Source of the DNA: Onchocerca volvulus
Taxonomy: Eukaryota; Nematoda; Chromadorea; Rhabditida; Onchocercidae
Assembly: GCA_000499405.2 (NCBI GenBank)
Contig: HG738136.1
Location: forward strand, 711,944-775,943
Length of the DNA stretch: 64,000 nucleotides
Reading direction: 5' to 3'
In this document: positions 35,001 through 47,048 of the stretch, piece by piece
Layout of the letters: each line of letters begins with the position of its first letter
Numbering within the stretch: the stretch's first letter is position 1
The notes under the pieces: model-generated
Told to the model about the DNA's origin: nothing
Seen by the model: only the letters and a program-made list of their open reading frames with translations
The model's database searches: none
Program-made: the position numbers and the translations under genes

Positions 35001-36900
35001 AATTCACATTCTAATTATCAACATCAATCATCCAAAATGATTTTGCTTCCCACGTCATCGAAATTTTCTCTTTAATGATTTTAGAATCCTAAAATTCTAC
35101 CTATCATGTAGATTCACCTAATTTTTGTAATTTTATTTAATCTTAATGAATGCTATTATCTCTTACATATCACTCCATAAGTTTTACTGAAACATAAGAC
35201 TTAAAATTTTTTCTCAAATTAATTACGTTATGTCAAACAATTCTAAAAAATACAATTTTAACATATTTTATTTTAAAATCTAAAAATTTCACAGCTTTTC
35301 AGCTTTTTCTTAATCAAAATAGCAGCAAAATTGAAAAATATACGTTTTGTACGGAATAGGGAGAAGAGTTAGATAGACCAGAGCGATGCTGGAAAACGAA
35401 CGCTAAGATTCTTTTTGCTGGGCCTTTTATTCCTTTACTTGGCCTTAAAATACCTATTCCAAATATCTCATGCATTTTAAATCAATGAGCTTTCCACACT
35501 TGCAAATGCAGCAAAAAAAATTCTTCCTTTGAAATCTGCCCTTTTCATGAACTTTTTTAAATTGGTGCCATCTTATTCATTTTTCCTTTTAATCAGCTTT
35601 TTCCATATAAAATCATTCATCCATATCATGGATAGATCATTAATTAATTGCAAAATTTCGATCAGAAGGAAAATGTAATCGATCAAATTAGACTAATTAA
35701 TTTAAATCACATGATAATTAATTTCAAAATTTATCTCATAATTATGACCAAATAAAGATTTAATTCAGAAACAGTAAGTAATTTTATGAAAGATAAGTTA
35801 AACTTTTGCTTAGTTATTCTTTTGGAAAAAGAATGTCAGAATGACCCCCAAGGCATTTATATATTTCCAATCATTTACGGTACCTAAAATTTATTTGCAA
35901 CCTATTTTAATCTATTTTGAACTGAAACTTTTTCCTTTTTTCTTTTTAAAACAACAAAAATGGTTGTAAAAAAGGGATTATGTGCCTTAGTTGGTATGCT
36001 AGCAAAAATCAAATTCTAGCAACTTCATTTTTTCAACAAAAAATAGAATTCAATCACAAACTGAAACTTCCGTTCTTTTAATGAATGAAACATTAGTTAC
36101 ACAGCGCATCACGAATTCACTTTTGCCAAACATTTCTGATATTCATTTCTGATATTACGAATTCATTTTTGCTAAACAATAATAATTTCATCGATAAATT
36201 TATTATCTTATTATAAATACTAAGAGCTATTAGTTATAGCTAAAAAAAAAAAAAAAATTCAAATTTATTAAAAAAATGAGCATAAATCGATAAATTAAGC
36301 ATGACAACTTTGAATCGAATTTAGATTATTATTTATACAAATAATTTTTTTCGAAAATGCATTTTTATTTCATAATTTTTTTTTCTTTAATCTAAATTCG
36401 ATTATAATTATAAACTTTCGTGTCTAAATCTCTTCACGGATCAATGAATTGGCAAACAAACTTTTTTTTTTTGTATTTAATAAAATGAATTACATATTTT
36501 CCATACGACTTTTGAATAATTTCAATTTGCGTTTATATAAATTGAAACGATGGGAAAAATTGGCTTATCCATTGAAAGAATTTGAAAAAGTGTAAAACTT
36601 TAAAACAAAAAAGAAAAAAAAGAACAATAATAATATAATTAAACAAATAATTTTTCAATCAAAGAAATCTATTATTGAAGGGAAATTCAATTTCTTATAA
36701 AATTTGAAATTTCTTTGAGAATATTTTCGAAAGTTTTTTTTCATACTTTTTTTTTTCTAAATTCATCGACACCAAAATAATATGTCCTTTCGGTACTACG
36801 GTATAGGCCTAATTAAATATAATCTAAACTGGTAGATGAAAATAAAAAGCTGTTCTCGTAAGGAAGCTCATAAAACTAATAAACATTCTCATGACTAGGC
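31131..36900. other. Non-coding AT-rich stretch
   Basis: Presumably holds the first exon and promoter of SCYL2 (minus), but no start exon can be proven; a short ATGCAG before GTTTC at about 33990 (minus) would splice in phase to 31130 but is too short to trust. A patch at 35352-35460 is less AT-rich and is bounded by GGAATAGG and CCTATTCC. Plus-strand frames at 33363-33587 look random. Confidence 0.4.
32034..32067. repeat. Poly-T tract (34 nt)
   Basis: Uninterrupted T run, third longest homopolymer in the window. Confidence 0.9.
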
Positions 36901-36914
36901 TTAATCCAAAACAG

Positions 36915-36922
36915 TATATATG
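36915..36922 (+). promoter_or_regulatory. Candidate TATA box
   Basis: TATATATG about 60 bp upstream of the ATG of the signal-peptide exon at 36983, in a locally more complex segment. Position is suitable for a short 5' leader; TATA-like strings are common in such AT-rich DNA, so this is only suggestive. Confidence 0.25.
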
Positions 36923-36982
36923 CTGGCTTGATGTCTATTGATTAATCCTTATTTCTTAATAAAAGCCGATATCAACTATAAA

Positions 36983-39973
36983 ATGCTCTCTACTATTCTC
37001 GTTATTATCTCATTTTTCGTCGCAAATAGCAAGTCGTAAAATCTTTGTCTCATTTTTCCTTTTTTTTTTTTGAAATGACTTTTGCTGAACTTTTGCTGAC
37101 ATTATTTTTGCATTTTCATGCAAAAGTATTTAATAGTATGGTTTAGAAGCAAATCGATAATTTTTCATTAATCCTTAATGAATCGATTGTTTTTATAAAT
37201 AATGGAAAAAATTTTTAAAACTCACATTGATATTGATAAAATTTAAAACTCACATTGATATTAATTGAATGGATCGATATTACTAATTTTTTCGGCATTA
37301 CAAAAAAGGAACTTTAAAATTTTGTTCTTAACAAACTTCACAAAGTTAAAAACATTACAGAAACATCACAAACGACAAAAAACTAGAAACTTTTTCAGAA
37401 AACTAATCATGGAAAAAAGATCACTCTTTGAATGATGAAGAGTGGAAAATAAGTTAGGAAATCATTTTGAAAATAACTTTAAATATTTCTTAATTAATAT
37501 TTTAATTCATAATACTGAAAAAGAATTAGAATGGAAAATAAATAGGAAACTGAAAGTCAAAAAAATTTTAACTCAAATTTAATTAAGTGCAAGAGTACTA
37601 AATTCAAAAAAAAAAAAAAAGTATTAAAAAAGAACAAAGATTTTTCAATTCCGACAAACTAAACAATGCTTCAGGTGAAAAGAAATGTTTTTTAGGCATA
37701 AATCATAATGATTTCGATAGTTATGCCTTGAATATTCCTTTTTTTATTTCAATCATTTCAAATATTTGCAAAAAAAAAATTGTTTATCTGAAAAGCTTCT
37801 TTCATTTTTACTAAAGAAATTTTTAGTCAAAAATAAAATTTTATTTAGCTTGAGTAATTTTGAGATAAGCAAGAAATATAAAATGCTTTAAATAACTAAA
37901 GGTAAGAGTTCAAAAAAAAAAGAAAAAAAATAGTATTTATGTGCGTCATTTAACACCGTAAACAACATTAGCCATTCGCATTTAAAAATGAAAGTAGCGA
38001 AAAACTTTGCGAAAATTCTGGAATATTAAAATCCATACATTAACATTTACTTATTTATCATGCACTCATCCGCATGCATACATATGTATGTGTATAATAT
38101 ATTTAGATATTATTGGTGAAAAGGCTATACATACATTGAAATTTAGGAACACTCGTAAATTCGAATTTGCTATCAGAAATTAGTAAAAAAAAATTAAAAA
38201 AGAAAGAAAAAACTTTTTTAAATCGCTTTTTAGTTTGGCTTTAACAATAATTTAAAAAGGAAACGAATTAAAAGAAGGAATTTGAATGAAATAACCAACT
38301 ATTAAAATGAATGGCATTTTTCATCGATCAATTCAGTCTTTCATGCCCTTTTTTTCATTTTTTTTTTTTTATTTTGCATTTAATTCTTTTTAGCTTTTAC
38401 AATCGATTAAAGTAAAAGATGCGACCATTCTGAGATAAAAATTCGTAAAATGTTAGTATGTTGTTATCATTATTATTATATTACCGTATATTATCATTGC
38501 ATCACTGTATACTATCACCACAATACCGTACGCTTGGTGATAATACGGTATGCTATTCTGAGGTAAAAATTTCCAAACTAATAGTATGCAAATACATGTT
38601 ACTGTCATTATCATTACATTACCATACACTTAATCAATAATAAGATATAGTAATCTATGGTATAAATTCCTAAAATGATGGTATGCAATGCTCTACATTC
38701 AATAATGATCCGGTGTGATACCTTAATATGAAAATTCCTAAAATGATAGTATACTACGCAAGTTACTGTAATCATTTATTTCAATTACTGTACATTCAAT
38801 AATAATTGCTATAATATCAGAAAAGTTTGATGAAAAAATTTGAAGAAATGAGATGTGAAATTTTAATTTAAATTTTATTCAAAAAAAAACGCTTAAATCT
38901 TAATTTAAAACTATTTATTACAAATCTTTCGTTTCTTTCTTTTCTTTTTTCTTGCCTTTTGTCTTATAAAACTTTTCTAACTTTTCTCATTCGTATCTTT
39001 CGCTCTAATCAAGCATATCAACAAATAATTCAATAAAGTTTTATTTTGTATCAATAGCGAAAGGATATGAGAAGACATGAATCTCGGGAGCGAGAAATAG
39101 AAAGTTGAAAAATTGAAAACAAAATGAATTTAATATGACATGGATTTGTTGACGAAGACAATTATTGGTCAAAAAATTGTTGAAGATGATTGAATGAAAT
39201 ATTGATTGGACTGAATGAAATATTTTGACAAATGTAATGAATAGTTCTATTTGATGTTTTAATTGGATCTATCGCAGTATCGATTGTTATTGTCAATTTC
39301 TGTTTCTAATATATTCATCATATTTGCAAAAAAAAAATCTAGCCAGTTCTAATAGAATTTGATATAAATTTCATTCAAATATGGAAATTATTTTTATTTC
39401 AATAAACAAAAAAACATGATATGATTGATCTGATTTCGTATGATATGATTTAAAAAAGTGCCATTGTATAATTGATATGATTAGCAATGATATGATTAAA
39501 AAGTCATCGTAGCATGCTGATTACGAATTGATTCATTCGTAATCAGAGCGTTTATGAATGATTTTTGATAAGTCTGACTCTGATGTATAGTTTAGTTTTA
39601 TATGTAACTTATGATACTTGAAAAATTGACGATAAAATGAAATGGTTCGATTAAAAAAAAAGTGAAGTTATGTGATTTGAATAAATGCAAGAATTAAAAA
39701 TTGGCTCATCTGCTAAAATTACCAAAGTTAGATTGATCAGATATTATAGCCATGAAGGGGTCAAAGTTCGTTCATAGAAATGGACCTCTTTCAAGAAATG
39801 AGAATATTAAAGTCCATCTGAGTAGTCATCATAAAATTAATAAAGAACCAATATCAACAGTATGCAAATCCAAAATCAGGATATCCGAAGACAACTCTGA
39901 TAAGATTAAAAATGCATTGAAATTGGTAAAAATGCGGGAAAAGGATCCGTCACGACGAAAGACTTATATTTAA
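36983..39973 (+). CDS. Tentative small secreted basic protein
   Basis: Proposed from three pieces. Exon 36983-37035 encodes MLSTILVIISFFVANSKS, a textbook signal peptide (hydrophobic core, small residues before the end), closed by a TC|GTAAAA donor. Exon 39058-39103 (TATCAATAG acceptor, A|GTTGAA donor) encodes RKDMRRHESREREIE. Exon 39750-39973 (TATTATAG acceptor) joins it in phase and encodes MKGSKFVHRNGPLSRNENIK and, later, KIRISEDNSDKIKNALKLVK and REKDPSRRKTYI-stop, with AATAAA about 40 bp after the stop. The first and second exons do not join in phase, so at least one exon between 37.0 and 39.1 kb is missing from the model, or these are separate genes. Mature product would be short, basic and Cys-poor. 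Unrecognised. Confidence 0.35.
38430..38820. repeat. Diverged minisatellite, four units
   Basis: The block (A)AAATTCCTAAAATGATAGTATG recurs at about 38440, 38566, 38662 and 38735, each followed by CATTATTATTACCGTA-like sequence. Unit spacing shortens (about 128, 97, 70 bp), so copies have lost internal parts. A plus-strand frame over it is not a gene. Confidence 0.65.
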
Positions 39974-41434
39974 GATTTTCCATTTTATTGATAAAATTTG
40001 ATAAATTCGAAAAAATAAAATAAAATCATCTGCAACTCCTGCGCACCAATAGAATTAACAATGTCAATAAGGCGGATCTCAAAATATATGTTCTTCAGAA
40101 AAAATTCGAAATGTCATTTTGGAAAAAATTGATAGGATATGAAATTAAGATGCAGAGAAAGACTGAAAAAAAAAAGAAAAAGGCTATAGAATTTCTAAAA
40201 ATTTTCTGCACTTGTATGAAACTCAGAAAATTCCATGCATATAATATCTAAAAACTTTAAAAGTTTAAAATTTGAAAATTCTATCAAACTTCTCGTCGTG
40301 CAATTAGAATCGAATATTTTGCATATGAAAACGGGAGAATTTTTGGAGACAAGGAAATTGTGATGAAAAAGTAATGTCCTTTTTTCGTTTTTGATGAAAA
40401 GGACGAATGTTTATGTTAAAAATGTATGATGGAAATTGGATATTTTTAATTTAGTCTTTGCTTGCAGCATAGATGCGTCATTTCATTTTTCCATTAATTA
40501 TAATATTAAATTTTCGAATTTCTTCTTTTTCGAATAGATTTCTTCTTCATTAAGGTTTATTTGTTGTAGTATGCGTGAAATTCACTTTAATCTAAATACA
40601 AAATTTAGCCAAAGCATGCATAATAATTTACTCTAAATAAAAATGCTTCTGAAATATTCATCATTTCCTTTGTCTTATTGATTGCTGTACAAGTTTGAAA
40701 AAATTCTTCCAATTTTACCAGTAACAAAGTAAAATATTTAATTAAATTCGAATTCTTGATTTAAAAGATTTGTCTTGTGAAAAGGGAAAAACAATTTCAT
40801 TTTAATGTTTTCCATCAGAATTGTGATTAAAACCGACTATATTAAAGAGTTACACATAAAAAAAAAAAAGAGTTGATATTTTATGCCATTAATTTCAAAG
40901 ATTTTATGCAACCATTTCATTTGAAAATTAAATTTTCCCCAAGTACAATAAAATTTATTCTAGATCAGAATCAAAGATCATCATGTTTTCGGCATCTTTA
41001 TAATAACAACGTTCAAAGATCAGAACTTTACCAATTTTACAACAATAATATTGAGGCATTTATTACATTATGATTAAAAAATCAAATCTCAAAATCAAAA
41101 TCAAAAAAAAAAATCAATGATTCCATTTTATTCGAACACTTATTTACACATAAATAATTCACAAATAATTTCAACCGATCTTATCTTACAATTCATGTGT
41201 AAATAAAGTTCAAATTCAATTATCAATAATGGATTTATTCCTGGCTTCTCATTGCATTTGGCATATTTCCAACTATACAATTCTGGCATGTTTTTAATTT
41301 ATTATATGCTTTTTGAAATTTAATAAATCACAAACAAAATGATTGCAAACAAATTAACAATTAACTTGTTTTCAATTTAATTTAAATTTTTAAACATAAC
41401 TTAATTGCATGAAATAATAATATTAGCAAAAAAC

Positions 41435-41473
<39 letters not shown>

Positions 41474-41943
41474 AATACCGTAAGGAAAAAGAATGATCAT
41501 CTGAATACTTTAAAAAAGTCACTGATTCTTCCTGTTTATCGAAAAAATTATTTCAAATATTGAATTTCAAAACTTCGACAAAATTACGATGAAAGTGTTA
41601 GCTGAGTTTTAAATTCGTCATAATTGCACTATATATATATACCTGAAAATTTTCAAATAAATAAAACAAACAACGAAAAATTAGACTAATTCTAAAATTC
41701 GAAACAATGATGTAATTGTTCAATGCAATAATTCCATGAATCTTTTTTTTTTTTTTTCAATATTAATTAAACATGCATCCGATTTTACTTCCAGGAATTC
41801 ATAATCAAAAGATGAGAAAAAAAAATTAAAACTAGTCCAAATTTTTCATTGCCCCTCACGAATATAAATAATGAATAAATTAGAAATGAAGTGATGAAAG
41901 CATCTTGAAAATCAGAACAATCCTTCAAATATTGTGTGAACTT
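39974..41943. other. Intergenic AT-rich stretch between convergent genes
   Basis: Lies between the 3' end of the tentative plus gene and the 3' end of the SK channel on minus. Poly(A)-type hexamers occur just after 39973. A 66-codon frame at 40873-41073 is Asn/Phe/Ile-rich and not supported. Confidence 0.5.
41439..41471. repeat. (AT)n microsatellite
   Basis: About 16 AT units, uninterrupted. Confidence 0.9.
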
Positions 41944-44900
41944 TCAACTTTCCGCTGCATTACGTTTTCTTCTTACAGCATAATTTGAAACATTGTCAAA
42001 CGCTGCAAGGGTTCTTGAACTATCATTTCTTGGAATGCGATTTGGTCGCAAATATTTGACCAGTGTGTTTAATTCACGATTGATATCGGCCAACTGATAC
42101 TCCATAGCGGTCATCCGTAACGATAAGCCTTCTTGATGACAATTAACATCATGTACCAATTCATATGTATTTGATGTCGTCTAAAATATTCGGAATTAAT
42201 TAAAATTAAAAAAAAGAAAAAAATATAATTTCGTTCAAACATCAAATACAAAAAGCAATTTATTCAAATAAAATCAAATAATGAATGAGTAAACTTCATT
42301 TAAATTGGTGAAAGAAATAAGTCTGAATAAATTTTGTAATATGTTTATGATTCGCAAACCTTCGCAACATCACCGAGAGAAACCGAATTTTCCGCCAACT
42401 TCATTTGATCTCGTTTTACCTTTCGCAATCTGGAAATTTGAAATAAATTTTCGATAATTCCGTTAGCAATTAATAAATTTCTTGAAGTAAAATAAAGCTA
42501 TAAATTTGGAAAAAAAGAAAAAAGTAGTAATAATTAGAGAAAATGAAAAATTAATTAACATAAGTTAATGAATTAATTAATATTAATTAATAAATTAACT
42601 AATTCATAAATTTATAAATTAACTGACGCATGGATGGCAACTAAAAATTTGCGCTGATGTAGACGAATTTTTGCTGGTTCAATTCTATCAACCAAACATC
42701 GATGTTTATAAATTAGCCATGTTTCACGCAATACATTAGCTGCTGTATGTTTCAACTAAAATTAAAAATTCAAAAAATATCGATATTACAATTAACAATA
42801 AAAAATCGCAAAAAGAATCTTTTTTTTAGCAAGCTGAAAGTTGAAAAATCGATTGCATCTGTTTCGCTACTGATAAATGTTTAAAAAAAAACAAAAAAAA
42901 AAAAATTGAAAATTTAATAACATCTGTGGATGTAAATAGAATTGCTAATAAGAATTGATTACTTGTTTGATAAGTTGAGTATCCATCATAAAATTATGCA
43001 CATGTGTCTCAGCACGAGTTAATTCAAGTTTTCGAGCTATTACAGCTACGACCATTGATGATGTACATGTACCCTAGAATAACTTGATGTGTTTTATAAA
43101 ATTTAAACTGAAATTCATTCCGAGAATGAATTCAGAATAGAGATTGAGAAAAGACGGAAGATTTTAATTTCAAGAAATAATCAATAATTTAAATTGTCCA
43201 AAACTTTTGTAATTTTTCATTCTATCCTTTTAAAAGCAAAAATAATTGTCTAGTTATGCAAGGAGAAATGAAAAAATAAAAATGGAAAGATAAAAACTTA
43301 CTAAAACACCGGTAATAACAGCCATCGCACGTCCGCAATATGTATTTGGTACAATGTCACCTGTAAATTTAAAAAAAAAAAATTAAAATTAAGCAATTTT
43401 AGAAATTTTTTGCTAAATAATCATATGTATTTTTTATCATTATATCATTTAATAGCTATTTTTCATTTTACAGTAATCATAATCATAACAAGCTACAGTA
43501 CCGTTATTATTGCAATTGATATAATGATTTAGACTTACCGTAGCCAACAGAAAGAAAAGTTATCGCAATTAGCCACAAGGAATTAAGATAATTTTGATGC
43601 TTTTGTGCAGTAATATCAGTCAAATCAGCATCTTGTTGCCTATAAAATGCTTTTTTTTTTTTTTTTTCATTAAAATTTTTCTTTCAAAAAACTTTACTTT
43701 TCATTTATGTTTACAAAAAAGATTGAAAGAATTTTCTTTCGATATAAAAATTTTCATTCGCAAATGTTTAAACAAAGAAGCTAAGCTATGCTTAAAGATG
43801 ATAAATGTTTTGTTAGATTCGAATATGATGCTACTTTTTTTTCAGGTTTCTGAAAAAAATTTGTCGATCGATTATCCAAAAAAAAAAAAGAAAACCATGC
43901 AAATGTCTTTAATCAAGCTTGAAATATCGATTATTTTTTTTTAAGACATTTCAGACAAATTTCATTGTGTTTAATATGTTTTAAGATCTATACTTAACTA
44001 AATTTAGCGCATCATCAAATAATAATTCAAAAATTTTCATGTAAAATATTTTTAATTAAAATTTAGCTTTAAAAAATATTCTAATTGAATTTCTACTCTT
44101 TAATTAAGTGAACAAAAAAAGGCTTAAGAAATTTGATGAAAATAGCGAATAGATAAAATAAGATAAGAAAAATATATTGGATTATATTCGTTTCTTGTTG
44201 AAAATTAAAAAAAAAAAAAAAAACGAACCTTTCACACAACCTTAGAATCCATCCAGCAATTATCCACAATGAAGCAGTAAATATCATAAGTACAGTACCT
44301 TGAATGAAATGATCACAGATTATAGATCATAGATTATAGAGTGCAATAAAAACTAGTCATACAGTAACAATAGAAAAATTTGAAATTCTTCAACAAATAC
44401 TTGTAATTGAATAGACAATAAATGAATTTTTGACAGCTATATGAACAAATATTTAATCACTTTCTTATAAATCGTATTTTATGAATTACTTCTGTTGAGA
44501 TTTTAATTAAAAAAAAAAAAAAAATTTAAAAAAATTTGAAAAAAAAGAAAAGATTGAAATAAATATACCAGGACATAACGTCATGAGAGTCTTCAAAATA
44601 AATCGTGCATTAAAATTGACTCTATTAAGACCAGCAATACTCCTTGAGGATGCATCGGTAAATAACCTAAGGAATGAAAAATGCTAGAATTTAATTGATG
44701 AATTTTTTTTCAATTAATTATTGATTATTTCTAAGTTTAAATTCTGATTATAAATGCATTTAAATTTTTTTTAAATTTATATTTTTAAATGATAACTTAA
44801 ATTTTGTTTTCAAGTATTACTTTAAACATTAGCATTTTAAAATTGAAATCGAAATCAATAGAAATTAAAAAAAAAAAAAGACAAAAAATTGTACCGGCTA

Positions 44901-47048
44901 TGTAACAACATGACGCGACACAACCAGTATAGTCGAAAAAACATTGGAATTGATAAGATTACATCAAGTGATAGTCCTGTTGTTTTCACCTGAAATTTGA
45001 TTTTATTCAAGAAAAAAAAAGGAAAAGGGAGAAAAATCTTCGAGAAATCTCTTTGATTTTTTTAAAATTTTGATCAATACTTATGGAATACAAAGAATAG
45101 CTTTTTAAATGCAAGATTCATCGAACAACTGAAGTTTTATTTAAAATCAAAAATGCTGCTTAAAATTTAATAGTTTAAAATCAAAAAAAAAAAATATTTT
45201 TTGTGATAAAATGTGCTTGAAATGCTTGAAATGAAAATCATACAGATATTTTGATTTTTCAAATTAATCTGTTCTTCTATGAAATAGACTAATTCTTTTA
45301 CAAGTTTATTCTTAAAATCATAAATGTCTAGTAAGACAAACTTTTCTTCCTATTAATTATTTATGATCTCAAAAACGAGCTCACACTCAAAAAGCGCAAT
45401 GATTATGTTAAATATAGAAATAATTTAAATTATTAAATGCTAGAAAAATAAGCCAATTATTAAATTAAATTACATTTATTATCATTATTATTTAAATTAT
45501 TATTCTATCCTAAAGAGAAGCTAATTTAAATTAAATTGTTTGTCCAATTTAAATTACCTACCATATTACCATTTCCTGTCCAAGAAAAATTGATATCAAT
45601 TGGAAGTGGACAAAGTGCGCATATCGTAACTTCAAGTACAATTTGCAAAGCATGTTGCCAGGTAATAGCTATTCGCCAATCTTCTGCACTATTTGCATTC
45701 ATAAATAACTGCAATATATGATAAAATTTTGAGGCGCAAATGTCACAGTAAAATGCTCTTGAACGAATCACCTCAATGTCGCAGTAAAATTAGCAGCAAA
45801 AATGCTCAAATTAATCCAATTATCTAAAATAAGTAGGGCACATATAAATATTTTGAGGGGGAAAAGCGAAGTTAAAGAAATGAGGCGCTTCTGTCGCAGC
45901 ATCAAGAGAAAGTACTACGTTTTGAAATCCTTCTAGAATTTCCCTCAATGCTGCAATAAAATTAACAACAAATACGTCCAAATTAATCTAATTATTTAAA
46001 ATAAGTTGAGTAGATTTGAATATTTCGAGAAGTTCAAAAAATGAAGCGCTTTTGTCGCAGCATCAAGAAAAAGTAAAGCAACTGATATCATTTTGAGATT
46101 ATCGATATTTGATCTCAGATATTCTATGCTTTCTATTCTAAATTCTTATCAAACCAAAAAAAATAGAAAAATAAAACGTACTTGTACTTCATGTACATGG
46201 AATTTGATAACAAGTGCTACTAAAATAATCGTACTTAGCAATATTAACATCTTTAAAGTTAAATTCATATACGATCCCTGAAATCGAAATAAATTTGAAA
46301 TGAAAAAAAATGCAAAATAAAATTAAATCAATAGCAAATTATAATTTCCAACGAAAGCAATCATAAATTTCGAGAACTGTAATAACTTTTTTTTGCATTA
46401 AACCATTTTTTTTTTTTTTTTAAGGAACTAATTTCGAAGTATTATGAAATTAAAATGGCAAGTTTTACTTTTTGGTAAACTTTAGCAGCACACATTTCAT
46501 TGTCGATAATCATTAGAACTGAAATTTAATCAAAATTAATTTCTGGAAAAGTTTAAAATAAAAATCGTTATTTTAAATTCTAAAAAGAGTTGTGAAAATT
46601 ATTTTCAAATAAACGAACCAATTCCAAGTGCTGCAAAAAATAGAGCATAATCACTGGTAACTCGTCGTACGTGAAACAAAAATTGACGTCTAATTAATCG
46701 ACCACCGCTGGAATAGAATTAATTTTTCATAACTATTTGCTTTTAACAATGACCAATGACCTATGATGACCTTCATTTTTTTTCAGATTAATGACAAATA
46801 TTAATTAAAAATAATAATTCTAATTGAAGATTAAATTTGGACACTTAGCAACTTATATCTTTTCTTAATTTCCGTAATAATTTAAATCAATTTATTGATT
46901 TCCGATTAAATTTCAAAAATATTTGAAGAATCAAACCCCGCTTCTTTTCTCTTCATTAATGGACTATCCGAATCATCGTTCACTATTTGTTGGCCTTCTA
47001 AATCTTCGCTAAGCACAAGCGATAATGATTTCTTCGAACTTTGTTCCC
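41944..47048 (-). CDS. Small-conductance Ca2+-activated K+ channel (SK/KCNN family)
   Basis: Fourteen phase-consistent minus exons: 47048-46937, 46707-46619, 46518-46469, 46277-46182, 45708-45562, 44989-44895, 44666-44569, 44298-44229, 43639-43539, 43360-43302, 43073-42963, 42755-42628, 42429-42360, 42180-41944. About 487 residues plus a missing N-terminus. Landmarks in order: S1 [20 protein letters not shown]2-S3 [19 protein letters not shown] and [20 protein letters not shown]4 [20 protein letters not shown] and [20 protein letters not shown]5 [19 protein letters not shown]; pore [18 protein letters not shown] with the K+ filter GYG; S6 ending [20 protein letters not shown]; calmodulin-binding [12 protein letters not shown] and [20 protein letters not shown]. 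Calmodulin bound here opens the channel when Ca2+ rises, hyperpolarising nerve or muscle. Nematode kcnl genes are the nearest relatives; I cannot say which. The first listed exon begins inside a codon. Confidence 0.95.
45771..46077. repeat. 173-bp tandem duplication in SK channel intron
   Basis: CCTCAATG...AAAATTA(G/A)CA at 45771 recurs at 45944, and GGCGCTTCTGTCGCAGCATC (45890s) recurs as AGCGCTTTTGTCGCAGCATC near 46050. Both copies lie in the intron between exons 45708 and 46182. A third partial GAGGCGC...GTCACAGTAAAAT string just before 45771 hints at an older array. Confidence 0.75.

Noticed and set aside
43594..43944. 116-codon plus ORF over SK channel introns
   Set aside because: Crosses SK exon 43639-43539 antisense and includes poly-Phe and poly-Lys runs; the channel is on minus.
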